A DNA stretch of 64,000 bases from Alteromonas macleodii ATCC 27126 (lineage in GTDB: Bacteria > Pseudomonadota > Gammaproteobacteria > Enterobacterales > Alteromonadaceae). Location of the stretch: positions 2,418,001 through 2,482,000 of the forward strand of contig NC_018632.1 of assembly GCF_000172635.2 (NCBI RefSeq), given 5' to 3'. Under the pieces are notes generated by a model. The model was not told the origin of the DNA. It ran no database searches and saw only the letters and a list, made by a program, of their open reading frames with translations. The first letter of the stretch is position 1; each line of letters begins with the position of its first letter. A program made the translations under genes and the position numbers. Shown piece after piece: positions 1 through 9,232 of the stretch.

Positions 1-1
1 A

Positions 2-229
2 CGTATTTGTAAGCACAAAAAAGCTAAACTACCGTTTACCCGTTTAGATGTGCTTGCTGACGAAGCGCTAGCAGAAGGAATTATTAACGAAGAAGAAGCG
101 AATCTACTTCGTAAGACTGAAGCTGGAAGACTTCGCACTATCAACGTCGATGATTTCGACCACGAAGAATTAGTAGCGAAGGTTAATTCCAACACCACTG
201 CTAAGAAACGAGGTGGCAAAGCTGCTTAA
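2..229 (+). CDS. fadE: Acyl-CoA dehydrogenase FadE, C-terminal end (partial)
   Basis: The window opens inside this gene; the first whole codon starts at base 2 and the stop is TAA at 227-229, giving 75 residues. The tail contains LPFTRLDVLADEALAEG and GRLRTINVDDFDHEEL, which match what I know of the conserved C-terminus of gammaproteobacterial FadE, the large (about 800-residue) acyl-CoA dehydrogenase of fatty-acid beta-oxidation. It ends with a basic tail (AKKRGGKAA). A strong intrinsic terminator follows 15 bases after the stop. The catalytic domain lies outside the window, so the assignment rests on the C-terminal domain only. It would pass electrons to the ETF system encoded at 59.6-63.3 kb. 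Confidence 0.85.
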   Translation, partial: RICKHKKAKLPFTRLDVLADEALAEGIINEEEANLLRKTEAGRLRTINVDDFDHEELVAKVNSNTTAKKRGGKAA

Positions 230-926
230 TTTCATACCCAAACAAAAGGGCCGCTCTCGCGGCCTTTTTCGTCAACGATTCATTCTATTAACATCACTCA
301 CCTACGTATTTTCTAGCCTTTGCTTGGCCGATCAAACAACCTGCGGAAATACCGAACAGGCGAGAGAACTCTCTTTATTAATTGCTAACGACAAAGGTCA
401 ACAACGTTCGGTACTAAAATGTAATCCTACGCTTGTTATGCTGGCTGAAACAAAAGCCAAAGACATGGCTGAGAGAGGCTTGGTGTCTCACTTTTTGGGC
501 GGCAGTCCGAACACTCGCATTCGCAATGCTGGTTTAACGTTACCAGAATATTATGGCGATGCGATGAGCAATCAAGTGGAGGCCCTTGCTGGTGGTTATA
601 TAACAGCTGATGACGTGTGGTACGCACTTAAAACATCGACTTCACACCGTCAACACTTGTTAGCAGAGTTACCTTTTTATCAAGAACAAGATCAAATAGG
701 TATTGCCTTTTACAAAGATTACTCAACGCCTCACGTTGAATACTGGGCCATATACTTGACCAAACTGATTGACACAGAAGCGTCTAACAATGACTTAAAG
801 GATGACACAACAACTACGCTTCTAATAAAGCGTCAAAAGAAGTTTGACCATGTCCCTGATAAAGGTCTTGGGATCGTCACGGAAAGTGGTGAAATTATTT
901 TACAGCCAAAAAAACCGGATGAATAA
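213..926 (+). CDS. Secreted CAP-domain (SCP/PR-1-like) protein
   Basis: Up to 237 residues with a signal-peptide-like stretch (ILLTSLTYVFSSLCLA, about residues 24-39), so exported. The mature part shows CAP superfamily features: the segment LVMLAETKAKDMAERGLVSH resembles the family helix leading to the conserved His, and later comes VEYWAIYLTK. CAP proteins are small extracellular proteins with varied roles; no specific role can be assigned. The start is doubtful: the only ordinary start codon is GTG at 213, overlapping fadE by 17 bases, and the fadE terminator hairpin (244-269) then falls inside the coding region. The next in-frame candidates are rare codons such as ATT at 282, just before the signal peptide. 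The frame downstream is clearly real. It ends in its own terminator. Confidence 0.7.
   Translation: MAKLLNFIPKQKGRSRGLFRQRFILLTSLTYVFSSLCLADQTTCGNTEQARELSLLIANDKGQQRSVLKCNPTLVMLAETKAKDMAERGLVSHFLGGSPNTRIRNAGLTLPEYYGDAMSNQVEALAGGYITADDVWYALKTSTSHRQHLLAELPFYQEQDQIGIAFYKDYSTPHVEYWAIYLTKLIDTEASNNDLKDDTTTTLLIKRQKKFDHVPDKGLGIVTESGEIILQPKKPDE
244..269 (+). terminator. Intrinsic terminator after fadE
   Basis: A perfect GGCCGC / GCGGCC stem with a TCTC loop is flanked by an A-run upstream and TTTTT downstream. It lies 15 bases past the fadE stop and inside the 5' end of the CAP-domain reading frame. Confidence 0.9.
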
Positions 927-937
927 TCCGGTTTTTT
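908..937. terminator. Bidirectional terminator between convergent genes
   Basis: AAAACCGGAT / ATCCGGTTTT stem with a loop of about five bases, A-run on the left and T-run on the right. The stop codon of the CAP gene sits in the loop, and the response-regulator gene converges from the other side, so it can serve both. Confidence 0.85.
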
Positions 938-961
938 ATTAGCGCTAGATAAATACTTAGT

Positions 962-1597
962 TTAGCTAAGTTGGAGTTTATCCATCAACAATACGGCTTG
1001 CGTACGCGTGTTGATCTCTAGCTTGCGAAGAATGGCACTAATGTGTGCTTTGATTGTGGCTTCGGTAACGTTCATCTCGTGAGCGATTTGCTTGTTCATT
1101 AAGCCTGCGCGTAAGTAAGAAAGCACTTGAATCTGTTTAGGTGTAAGTTCACGGAAGCGCTGAAGTAGAACTTTAAGCTCATCGTCAACTTTCTCTAGTT
1201 CTTCTTCCATACCTTCTGGAAGCCACTTTTTGCCACCAATAATGTCTACAATAGCCTGAGCAATTTCTCGTGTTTGCGACACTTTGGGGATAAAGCCCTG
1301 AGCACCTAGGCTCATTACTTGAGCGACAACCTCAACAGTATCGCTGCCCGAAACTACACCAACAGGAATATTCGGATATTGCTCACGCAGGGTAATAAGG
1401 CCGTTAAAATATTCACCGCCAGGCATATTAAGGTCAAGAAGGATCAGCTCAACACCGTCGAATTCGTTTAGCTTCGCCATCGCATCATCCAAGCTTCCTG
1501 CTTGAATTATCTGTGCGTTTTCAAAGTAAGGTTCCAACGCGCCGCTCAAAGCTTCGCGAAACAATGGGTGATCGTCTGCTACTAGAATTCTTGTCAT
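962..1597 (-). CDS. NarL/FixJ-family response regulator (ErdR/CrbR-like)
   Basis: 211 residues. An N-terminal receiver domain (about 1-120) has the acidic pair D8-D9 in VADDHPLFREAL, phospho-acceptor D55 in LLDLNMP, and the conserved lysine K105 in GFIPK. A C-terminal LuxR-type helix-turn-helix (about 148-208) contains LTPKQIQVLSYLRAGLMNKQ and EATIKAHISAILRKL. It therefore binds DNA after phosphorylation by a sensor kinase, which is not in the window. Its overall pattern resembles the ErdR/CrbR group that controls acetate and alcohol metabolism, but that identity is inference. It stands alone, divergent from cmoA, and shares a terminator with the CAP gene. Confidence 0.88.
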   Translation of the reverse strand: MTRILVADDHPLFREALSGALEPYFENAQIIQAGSLDDAMAKLNEFDGVELILLDLNMPGGEYFNGLITLREQYPNIPVGVVSGSDTVEVVAQVMSLGAQGFIPKVSQTREIAQAIVDIIGGKKWLPEGMEEELEKVDDELKVLLQRFRELTPKQIQVLSYLRAGLMNKQIAHEMNVTEATIKAHISAILRKLEINTRTQAVLLMDKLQLS

Positions 1598-1770
1598 TAG
1601 CGTTACTGCTTCCTTATTGTATTATGAGTATAGATTAATACTTTAGATCATTAACGAAAAGCCCTAAACCAGAAAAATCACGCAAAATATAACAAATTTG
1701 GTGTTTTCCATTGGCATTTACGTATCAAACGGTAAAATTGCGCCCCAAATTAGTTAATTGAAGACCCACT

Positions 1771-2502
1771 GTGAAGAAACACGACAATATATACGCAAAG
1801 GCACTCAATAAAGTAGATGACTTTAAATTTGACGAGTCTGTCGTTGATGTGTTTCCCGATATGATTCAGCGCTCAGTGCCTGGATACGAAACCATTGTTC
1901 ACACCATAGGCGAATTGGCTAAAATTGCCGTTACGCCCAATACCTTCGTTTATGATCTTGGCTGTAGCTTAGGTGCTGCAAGTTTATCTGTGGCAAGAGC
2001 TGTACCTAACGATACATGTGAAATTATTGGTGTGGATGCTTCAGAAGCAATGGTAGAACGCTGCAAACGCGTCGTACAGACCTTCACACTGCCAAACCCA
2101 ATTGTTATTCAGCATGGGTTTGCACAAAGTGTAGAAATTAAGAATGCCTCTTTGGTTGTGATGAATTTCACTTTGCAATTTATCCCACCCGCTGACCGCG
2201 AAGCGTTATTAAAGCGCATTTACGACGGGCTTAACCCCGGCGGTATGTTGGTGCTATCAGAAAAAATACGCCACCCTACCCTTACTGGCAATGAACTGCT
2301 GGTAGATTTACATCATCAATTTAAGCGCGACAACGGTTATAGTGAACTAGAAGTGAGCCAAAAGCGCGCCGCGTTAGAAAAAGTTATGCTAACCGATACA
2401 TTTAACGAGCATGATACTCGCTTGAGAAAAGTCGGGTTTACCGATGTTGTGATGTGGTACAAATGTTATAACTTCACGTCTATGGTTGCCATTAAAGGCT
2501 AA
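1771..2502 (+). CDS. cmoA: Carboxy-S-adenosyl-L-methionine synthase CmoA
   Basis: 243 residues, the usual CmoA length, from a GTG start. CmoA converts SAM and prephenate into carboxy-SAM, the donor used by CmoB. The SAM-binding motif I is [13 protein letters not shown] (about 59-71), followed by an acidic loop ([14 protein letters not shown]). The N-terminus ([20 protein letters not shown]) is typical of the family. cmoB follows 53 bases downstream on the same strand, so the two are almost certainly one transcript. The upstream 170-base gap separates it from the divergent response regulator and should hold its promoter. Confidence 0.96.
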   Translation: MKKHDNIYAKALNKVDDFKFDESVVDVFPDMIQRSVPGYETIVHTIGELAKIAVTPNTFVYDLGCSLGAASLSVARAVPNDTCEIIGVDASEAMVERCKRVVQTFTLPNPIVIQHGFAQSVEIKNASLVVMNFTLQFIPPADREALLKRIYDGLNPGGMLVLSEKIRHPTLTGNELLVDLHHQFKRDNGYSELEVSQKRAALEKVMLTDTFNEHDTRLRKVGFTDVVMWYKCYNFTSMVAIKG

Positions 2503-2555
2503 ACAAATCTCGCTACGTCCGTCTTTCCGCAACGCCAACACATATTAAGAACAGT

Positions 2556-3554
2556 ATGAGCAAATTAGAACAAACTTGGTTTACCGATTGCTACAAATCG
2601 TTAATAGACAGCCCGCTATCACATTGGCTTCAAACGCTGCCGGCACAAATGGACACCTGGCAGCGAACTGCTAAACACGGTGAGTTTGATAAATGGTGCC
2701 GTTTACTTTCGAAGCTGCCGACTACGTCGCCGAGTTGTGTTGATTTAGCCTCAAGCGTTTCCATTGGCACCGAAAATGACGTAGATGAATATGTCCAAAA
2801 ACAAATTGAAGGATTACTAAAGCAGTTTATGCCCTGGAGAAAAGGGCCATTTAATCTTCATGGAATTCATATTGATACAGAGTGGCGTTCGGACTGGAAA
2901 TGGGATCGCGTAGCACCTCATATTAGTTCGCTGAAAGACCGAAACGTTTTAGACGTAGGTTGTGGTAGTGGTTATCACATGTGGCGCATGCTGGGTGAAG
3001 GTGCCAATAACGTAATAGGTATAGATCCTACCCAACTGTTTCTTATTCAGTTTCACGCCATTAAACAATTTATTAGTAAAAGTAGTGCGCCTTCCGAGAA
3101 TATCCATTTTCTACCGATGGGCATTGAAGACATGCAGCCACTGAGAGCTTTCGACACTGTGTTTTCTATGGGTGTACTTTACCACCGTAAAGACCCAATG
3201 GCGTTTCTGCAGCAACTTAAAGACCAGCTAAGAAAAGGTGGCGAACTGGTTCTTGAAACCCTTGTTGTGGATGGTGATGAAAATACAGTATTGATGGCGG
3301 GTGAACGCTATGCACAAATGCGAAATGTGTGGTTCTTACCGAGCACTGCAGCCCTCTCTGTTTGGTTAGGCCGTTTAGGCTTTGAAAATATTCGCGTTGT
3401 AGATATCAACCACACAACCCTAGATGAGCAGCGCGCAACGCCTTGGATGGAAACGCAATCTTTGAAAGATTTTCTCGATCCGGAAGATATTACTCGCACT
3501 ATCGAAGGTTACCCTGCACCACAAAGGGCCGTTATTGTCGCTAACAAGAAGTAA
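2556..3554 (+). CDS. cmoB: tRNA U34 carboxymethyltransferase CmoB
   Basis: 332 residues, as expected for CmoB (about 323 in E. coli). It transfers the carboxymethyl group from carboxy-SAM to 5-hydroxyuridine at tRNA position 34, making cmo5U, which broadens wobble decoding. Visible signatures are the PWRKGPF motif (93-99), the nucleotide-binding [14 protein letters not shown] (about 132-145), and the [11 protein letters not shown] segment typical of this family. It directly follows cmoA, which supplies its substrate. No terminator is obvious between it and the next gene, 94 bases away. Confidence 0.96.
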   Translation: MSKLEQTWFTDCYKSLIDSPLSHWLQTLPAQMDTWQRTAKHGEFDKWCRLLSKLPTTSPSCVDLASSVSIGTENDVDEYVQKQIEGLLKQFMPWRKGPFNLHGIHIDTEWRSDWKWDRVAPHISSLKDRNVLDVGCGSGYHMWRMLGEGANNVIGIDPTQLFLIQFHAIKQFISKSSAPSENIHFLPMGIEDMQPLRAFDTVFSMGVLYHRKDPMAFLQQLKDQLRKGGELVLETLVVDGDENTVLMAGERYAQMRNVWFLPSTAALSVWLGRLGFENIRVVDINHTTLDEQRATPWMETQSLKDFLDPEDITRTIEGYPAPQRAVIVANKK

Positions 3555-3648
3555 GTCGTAAGACCACGCCTCTGTTACCCTATTGGCACAAATGTTGTTA
3601 TCTTAATCAAGAAGAACGTGCGAATTCTGCATTGATTAAGGTGACAAC

Positions 3649-4521
3649 ATGGATATACATGGCTTTCTAACGACGCATCAATTGCCAAGTACCTATGCAG
3701 AAACTGCACAAAAATGGTTCACTCCATTATGTGAGCAACTGCTTAAGCACCAAGACGGTGCAACACAACCATTTATCGTGGGCATAAATGGCAGTCAGGG
3801 TTCAGGTAAATCAACTCTGACCAGTTTTATCGAGTCCTTCCTTACCTCGGTCCACAACAAAAAAGTGGTATCACTCTCAATTGACGATTTTTACTACGAC
3901 CAGTCGCAGCGAAATGCGCTAGCAATAAAAGTTCACCCGCTTCTAGCAACTCGTGGTGTACCGGGTACTCATGACATTCCTCTAGCGTTAAATACGTTTC
4001 GCAGTTTAGAAAAAGGCACGTGTACATCGCTGCCCCGCTTTAACAAAGCTACAGATAACCCGTTCCCCAAAGAACAGTGGCCTGTAATCGAATCTTCACC
4101 CGATTTCATCATACTTGAAGGATGGTGTGTGGGCGCTATTGCGCAAACATCTAGCGAACTTAAACGGCCAGTAAACCACCTTGAAGAAGTAGAGGACCCA
4201 TTGGGCATTTGGCGCTCTTTTGTAAACACTGAACTAGCAGGCGATTATCAGACGTTGTTCGACAAAATAGACTACCGCATTATGCTAAAAGCACCGAGTT
4301 TCGACTGTGTGTATCAATGGCGGTTAGAACAAGAACATAAACTCGCCCAAAAAGCGTTAAAAGATAGCGATGGAGTGATGTCTGATGAAGAAGTGGCAAA
4401 CTTTGTGCAACACTACCAACGCATCACTGAACACGCATTACGTCACTTGCCTGAAAAGTGCGACACCGTGTTTTATCTAGATGAAACAAGAACGATAACT
4501 AAACAGGACGTAAAACGATGA
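3649..4521 (+). CDS. P-loop kinase, D-glycerate 3-kinase-like (GLYK type)
   Basis: 290 residues with a Walker A motif GINGSQGSGKST (45-56), an acidic segment SIDDFYYD, and the IILEGWCVG motif typical of the plant-type glycerate kinase/uridine-kinase-like family (E. coli YggC relatives). Expected reaction: ATP-dependent phosphorylation of D-glycerate to 3-phosphoglycerate. A good ribosome site (AAGGTGACAAC-ATG) supports the start. The last four bases overlap the next gene, a phosphoglycerate-sugar phosphatase, and two further glucosylglycerate genes follow. This context makes glycerate the likely substrate, because glucosylglycerate breakdown releases it. Substrate assignment is inference from family and neighbours. 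Confidence 0.82.
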   Translation: MDIHGFLTTHQLPSTYAETAQKWFTPLCEQLLKHQDGATQPFIVGINGSQGSGKSTLTSFIESFLTSVHNKKVVSLSIDDFYYDQSQRNALAIKVHPLLATRGVPGTHDIPLALNTFRSLEKGTCTSLPRFNKATDNPFPKEQWPVIESSPDFIILEGWCVGAIAQTSSELKRPVNHLEEVEDPLGIWRSFVNTELAGDYQTLFDKIDYRIMLKAPSFDCVYQWRLEQEHKLAQKALKDSDGVMSDEEVANFVQHYQRITEHALRHLPEKCDTVFYLDETRTITKQDVKR

Positions 4522-5327
4522 CGAAAACGCTTGTTTTCACCGATATGGACGGCACGCTGTTAGACCACCATACCTACTCTTTCGAGGCGGCGAAACCGGC
4601 TTTAACGGCATTAGAAAAAAAGGACATTCCCGTTATTCCCACTACCAGCAAAACCTTTGCTGAATTACAACCGCTGCGCGAGAGTATTGGTTTAGACGGG
4701 CCTTTTATTATTGAAAATGGCGCCGCTATTTTCATCCCTCATGGCTTTTTCAAACAAAAACCCAGCGGTACGGTTTGGATAGATGGCTACTGGTGTAAGG
4801 CGTTTATCTCAAACAAAAATTACTGGATTAAGCTACTTGAAAAAATAGGTAGCGAATTTGACGGCAAGTATAAACAATTCTCAAAAATGTCGATTCAAGA
4901 AATTCAGGAATGTACTGGGCTTGACGAAAGGTCAGCGTCACTTGCTGCCAAACGCCAGTTTGGCGAGCCGGTTTTGTGGCTTGGCACTGACGAAGAAAAA
5001 CAACGCTTTTTAAAGGTAGTAAAAGATCGCGGTGCTTTCCCTCTAGAAGGCGGCCGCTTCATTCATATTTCAGGTAATTGCGATAAAGGCCAGGCTCTCA
5101 AGTGGCTGGCCAATGAATATCAAAAGCAACATACCACCAAAGTTAACACTATTGCCCTTGGCGATGGTAAGAACGACGTTGCAATGCTTGAAGCGGCGCA
5201 CGTCCCCATTCGCATTTTATCCCCGGTAAATCCTCCACCAGCAGTAAAAAAAGAAGAGGTCTATACCAGCACCCTAACCGGCCCTGAAGGCTGGAACGAA
5301 ATGCTTACTCAATTGCTATCCCTATGA
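4518..5327 (+). CDS. gpgP: Glucosyl-/mannosyl-3-phosphoglycerate phosphatase (HAD)
   Basis: 269 residues of the HAD Cof/MPGP type. Motif I is FTDMDGTLLDHH with nucleophile D9 and acid/base D11; motif II is the threonine/serine region PTTSKT; motif IV is GDGKNDVAMLEAA near the C-terminus. The length and the ENGAAIFIPHGF segment fit mannosyl-3-phosphoglycerate phosphatase and its relative YedP. The enzyme would dephosphorylate glucosyl-3-phosphoglycerate made by the next gene, giving glucosylglycerate. It overlaps the kinase upstream by four bases (ATGA) and precedes the synthase by 12 bases. The choice of the glucosyl over the mannosyl substrate comes from the GT81-like neighbour and is inference. 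Confidence 0.85.
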   Translation: MTKTLVFTDMDGTLLDHHTYSFEAAKPALTALEKKDIPVIPTTSKTFAELQPLRESIGLDGPFIIENGAAIFIPHGFFKQKPSGTVWIDGYWCKAFISNKNYWIKLLEKIGSEFDGKYKQFSKMSIQEIQECTGLDERSASLAAKRQFGEPVLWLGTDEEKQRFLKVVKDRGAFPLEGGRFIHISGNCDKGQALKWLANEYQKQHTTKVNTIALGDGKNDVAMLEAAHVPIRILSPVNPPPAVKKEEVYTSTLTGPEGWNEMLTQLLSL

Positions 5328-5339
5328 TCAGGAGGACAC

Positions 5340-6563
5340 ATGGCTGATTTTTATCAAAATGGTGTGGTTACTACGTTACATAACTTAGCTCGTCGTCCTA
5401 CCGAAGAGCTTGAAGCAGAGCTTCTACAGTTTTCACAGAAGCGCCCTATGGCACTTATTTTACCGTCGCTCTTTTCTGAATTAGAAGGCGACGCACTTCC
5501 ACATATCGTCAACGAATTAACAGACGTACCCTACTTATCAGAAATTGTCATCGGTCTGGACCGAGCCAATGAAGAGCAGTACAAACACGCACTAAAATTC
5601 TTCGGCAAACTTCCTCAGCATCACAGAGTGCTATGGAACGACGGTCCTCGCCTTAAAGCACTTGATGAAGAGCTTCAGGCTCAAGGCTTGGCGCCAAAGG
5701 AGTTAGGTAAAGGCCGAAACGTTTGGTACTGCATGGGCTACGTACTAGCATCGAATCGCGCAGAGTCAGTTGCGTTACACGATTGCGATATTGTTACCTA
5801 TAACAAAGATTTGCTCGCCAAGCTTATCTACCCTGTAGCCAACCCAATGTTTAACTACGAGTTTTGTAAGGGTTACTATGCGCGTGTGGCTAACGGCAAA
5901 ATTAATGGCCGTGTTTCCCGACTTCTTGTTACGCCATTACTTCGTGCATTAAAACGCATTATGGGAGACAACGAATACTTGGAGTTTATGGATAGCTTCC
6001 GCTATCCATTAGCGGGTGAATTTTCGTTTAGACGCGACGTACTAAACGATATTCGCATTCCAAGTGACTGGGGCTTAGAAATTGGTGTGCTGTCTGAAAT
6101 GCACCGCAACTATTCGCACAACCGCCTGTGTCAGGCAGATATATGTGATATTTACGACCATAAACATCAGGATTTATCGCTTAATAACGACCAAGGTGGT
6201 TTGTCTAAAATGTCTATCGACATTACCAAAGCCATTTTCAGAAAACTTGCCACGCAAGGCTATACGTTTAGCAACGAAATGTTCCGCTCAATTAAAGCCA
6301 CCTATTTCCGTATTGCGCTAGACTTTATAGAAACCTACCACAATGACGCGGTAATGAATGGCTTGAACTTAGACATTCACAGCGAAGAGAAAGCAGTAGA
6401 AATGTTTGCCAGTAACATCATGAAAGCGGGGCAAAACTTTTTAGAAAACCCTATGGAAACGCCGTTTATACCAAGCTGGAACCGCGTGACCAGCGCGGTA
6501 CCCGATATTTTAGAGCGACTATTAGAAGCGGTTGAAGCCGATACTGCAGAATATATGGAGTAA
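5340..6563 (+). CDS. gpgS: Glucosyl-3-phosphoglycerate synthase (GT81-like GpgS)
   Basis: 407 residues, a retaining GT-A glycosyltransferase. The metal-binding DxD is D148-C-D150 in [11 protein letters not shown], preceded by the GKGRN loop (123-127) and followed by the FSFRRDVL and [10 protein letters not shown] segments characteristic of GpgS proteins. It joins glucose from an NDP-glucose donor to 3-phosphoglycerate, the first step of glucosylglycerate synthesis. The ribosome site is strong (ATCAGGAGGACAC before ATG). It sits between the matching phosphatase and a GH13 phosphorylase. Bacterial GpgS enzymes range from about 300 to 400 residues, so this is full length. Confidence 0.88.
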   Translation: MADFYQNGVVTTLHNLARRPTEELEAELLQFSQKRPMALILPSLFSELEGDALPHIVNELTDVPYLSEIVIGLDRANEEQYKHALKFFGKLPQHHRVLWNDGPRLKALDEELQAQGLAPKELGKGRNVWYCMGYVLASNRAESVALHDCDIVTYNKDLLAKLIYPVANPMFNYEFCKGYYARVANGKINGRVSRLLVTPLLRALKRIMGDNEYLEFMDSFRYPLAGEFSFRRDVLNDIRIPSDWGLEIGVLSEMHRNYSHNRLCQADICDIYDHKHQDLSLNNDQGGLSKMSIDITKAIFRKLATQGYTFSNEMFRSIKATYFRIALDFIETYHNDAVMNGLNLDIHSEEKAVEMFASNIMKAGQNFLENPMETPFIPSWNRVTSAVPDILERLLEAVEADTAEYME

Positions 6564-6568
6564 GTAAT

Positions 6569-8323
6569 ATGGCATGGGACCATCTCCATGACAAAGTAAA
6601 ACACCATTTAGAAAGCATTTATGCCGATGTATCGCTTGACGTCTCGTATGAGACGCTAGCGACTGAGTTAATGAACACTATAGGCATTCAGCAGCAAACG
6701 GATATTGCTTCACCTCAGTCTCATCACAATTATTGGGATGAAGATGACATTATCATGATTACCTACGGTGATAGTGTCATTGACGAAGGGGAGCGCCCGC
6801 TGGTTACGTTAAATAAGTTTTTGCACCGCTACTGCAAGAACACCGTTAATAATGTTCACATCCTGCCCTTCTTTCCGTACAGCTCAGACGATGGGTTTTC
6901 GGTTATCGACTACTCTACGGTGAATGAAGCACTAGGGTCATGGGACGATATTGAAGTCATTGCTGAGGATTATGGCTTGATGACCGACCTAGTTATCAAT
7001 CACTGCTCTGCAAGAAGCGTGTGGTTTGATAACTTTGTGAAGGGTGAAGGACCAGGATCTGACTTTTTCTTCACAGCAGATCCATCCGATGACCTCTCCA
7101 TGGTAACTCGCCCTCGTGTGTCGCCTTTGCTGCGAGAAACGGAAACCGCCAGCGGTACAAAGCATGTATGGTGCACATTTAGTCACGACCAAGTTGACTT
7201 TGACTTTAGAAACCCCAAGGTGTTGTTAGCGTTTATCGATATCATCAAGCTTTATATTGATAAAGGCGCTAAAATCTTTCGCTTAGACGCAGTGGCATTT
7301 CTTTGGAAAATTGTAGGTACAAACTGCATTAATCTATTCCAAACCCACGAAGTCATACGTTTGATCCGAACGCTGATTGAACATGTGGATCCTTCCATCA
7401 TAATCATTACCGAAACCAATATTCCCAACAGGGAAAACCTAACGTACTTTGGTAATGCTAACGAAGCCCATGCTATCTACAACTTTTCGCTTCCGCCGTT
7501 ACTTGTAAATACATTAGTAACGGGTGATTGTACGTATTTGAAAAGCTGGATGATGAGTATGCCACCGGCGCAAAACGGCACAGCCTACTTTAACTTTATC
7601 GCTTCGCACGATGGTATTGGCTTGCGTCCGGCGGAAGGCCTACTGTCAGATGAAGAAATTTCAGAGCTTGTGCATACAATGCAGCACTTTGGCGGCAAGG
7701 TGTCGTGGCGCGCTTCTGATCACGGTCAGCAAAAGCCTTACGAGATAAACATCACCCTGTTCGACGCGCTGCAAGGAACCACCAAGGGCCCTGATAAGTA
7801 TCAAGTGGATCGATTTATTTGTGCTCACGCCATAATGTTAGGTATGGAAGGTATACCAGGAATTTACATTCACAGTTTACTCGGCACATCCAACGATTAC
7901 GAAAAAGTCGCTAATACAGGACAAAATCGTTCAATCAACAGAAAACGTTGGGACTTTAACGAGTTAGAGGCTCTGTTAGACTCGCCCTTTTCACAGCATC
8001 ATAAAGTACTCACTCGAATCTCGCAGCTTATACGCATACGTAAAGCGCAGCCCGCATTTCACCCCAATGCAACGCAGTTTACATTGCAGCTTGGTAATCA
8101 ATTATTTGGCTACTGGCGACAAAGTCTCGATAGAAAGCAAAGTATTTTCTGTATTAGTAATATTTCAGACGAAGAACAAACAATTTTGCTGTCTGACATA
8201 AATCTTATTGGCACAGATAATTGGATTGATCTCATCACCCGTGACGAGATAGCCCTTTCTAGTGGTTTCTTACAAATGAAGCCTTATCAAGTGCTTTGGA
8301 TCAGCAACCAAGATTTTGAATGA
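6569..8323 (+). CDS. GH13_18 sugar phosphorylase, probably glucosylglycerate phosphorylase
   Basis: 584 residues of the sucrose-phosphorylase type. Catalytic features: nucleophile D240 in [11 protein letters not shown], acid/base E282 in IITETNIP, and stabiliser D348 in [12 protein letters not shown]13_18 enzymes cleave a glucoside with phosphate, releasing glucose 1-phosphate; known specificities include sucrose, sucrose 6'-phosphate, glucosylglycerol and glucosylglycerate. Starting five bases after gpgS and sharing an operon with a glycerate kinase, the best fit is glucosylglycerate, giving glucose 1-phosphate and glycerate. That substrate call is inference from context; the fold and catalytic triad are seen directly. 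The ribosome site is weak, which suggests translational coupling to gpgS. Confidence 0.88.
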   Translation: MAWDHLHDKVKHHLESIYADVSLDVSYETLATELMNTIGIQQQTDIASPQSHHNYWDEDDIIMITYGDSVIDEGERPLVTLNKFLHRYCKNTVNNVHILPFFPYSSDDGFSVIDYSTVNEALGSWDDIEVIAEDYGLMTDLVINHCSARSVWFDNFVKGEGPGSDFFFTADPSDDLSMVTRPRVSPLLRETETASGTKHVWCTFSHDQVDFDFRNPKVLLAFIDIIKLYIDKGAKIFRLDAVAFLWKIVGTNCINLFQTHEVIRLIRTLIEHVDPSIIIITETNIPNRENLTYFGNANEAHAIYNFSLPPLLVNTLVTGDCTYLKSWMMSMPPAQNGTAYFNFIASHDGIGLRPAEGLLSDEEISELVHTMQHFGGKVSWRASDHGQQKPYEINITLFDALQGTTKGPDKYQVDRFICAHAIMLGMEGIPGIYIHSLLGTSNDYEKVANTGQNRSINRKRWDFNELEALLDSPFSQHHKVLTRISQLIRIRKAQPAFHPNATQFTLQLGNQLFGYWRQSLDRKQSIFCISNISDEEQTILLSDINLIGTDNWIDLITRDEIALSSGFLQMKPYQVLWISNQDFE

Positions 8324-8380
8324 ATCTTTGAGCTTATAACGCCAGTTGACCAATAAATCTACCGCGGTAAGGATACTGCG

Positions 8381-9094
8381 GTGTTATGCTTGTCACACGA
8401 GTTAGCAAATCAAAAGTTTGTAATGCAAGAAATTAATACCTTTTTTTTCGATTTAGACGGAACCTTGGTAGATTCTGTTCCTGATTTGGCAACAGCGTTA
8501 AACCAAACATTAAACGACTACCAATTACCAACGTATAACGAGCAGACAATTAGACACTGGGTTGGAAATGGTGCTCGTGTTCTGGTAGAACGCGGATTGA
8601 GCGGCAACGCAAAGATCAGACACCATTACACATCAAACGAGATTGATGCCGCTTTAGAAAAATTTCTGTTCTATTACCGAACGCTAGATACTAAAAGTAC
8701 AGTGCTGTACGACGGCGTGTTCGCAACACTTCACGCGCTAAAAGAACAAGGGTTCACGCTAGCATTAATCACTAATAAACCTTCGGAATTTATTGAGCCT
8801 ATTCTTTCTTCGTTCTCAATATTTTCGTTGTTTTCGCTTACCATTGGCGGTGATAGTTTACCGGAAAAAAAGCCTTCTTCCCTTCCCCTTGTGCATGCCT
8901 GTGAAAAGCTTGGTGTTTCACCCTCACAGTGTGTAATGGTTGGAGATTCTAAAAATGACATTGTTGCCGCAAAAGCCGCGAACATAAAGAGTATAGGGCT
9001 TACCTATGGGTATAACTATGGTGAGAGCATCGCAAAATATAAACCTAACTGGGTTTTCGACGACTTTGAAGAGATATTAACGCTCGCTTCTTAA
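8381..9094 (+). CDS. HAD hydrolase, phosphoglycolate phosphatase-like
   Basis: Up to 237 residues. HAD motif I is FFFDLDGTLVDSVPDL (nucleophile D24, D26 from the GTG start), motif II is ALITNKP, motif III/IV is VMVGDSKNDIVAAKAA. The helical cap segment HWVGNGARVLVERGL is typical of phosphoglycolate phosphatase (Gph), which removes 2-phosphoglycolate formed by DNA repair. The GTG at 8381 has an AAGGA about eight bases upstream; an in-frame ATG at 8423 would give a more usual N-terminus but lacks a ribosome site. It lies 57 bases after the phosphorylase and may be the last gene of that operon. Other sugar-phosphate substrates are possible. Confidence 0.8.
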   Translation: MLCLSHELANQKFVMQEINTFFFDLDGTLVDSVPDLATALNQTLNDYQLPTYNEQTIRHWVGNGARVLVERGLSGNAKIRHHYTSNEIDAALEKFLFYYRTLDTKSTVLYDGVFATLHALKEQGFTLALITNKPSEFIEPILSSFSIFSLFSLTIGGDSLPEKKPSSLPLVHACEKLGVSPSQCVMVGDSKNDIVAAKAANIKSIGLTYGYNYGESIAKYKPNWVFDDFEEILTLAS

Positions 9095-9232
9095 TTCATC
9101 TGACATAGCCGTTGATGAAACTTCAATTGCGTCGTTTACGCATACTTTCTTTTATTTCACGCTTTAACCTTTGGTATAAGGCCGCTTTTTCTGTAATATC
9201 CGCGTGTTAAATCATTTCATGGAGTTGTTGGT

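Noticed and set aside
9095-9232. Molybdenum cofactor riboswitch before moeA
   Set aside because: The 138-base leader shows no multi-stem structure I could match.
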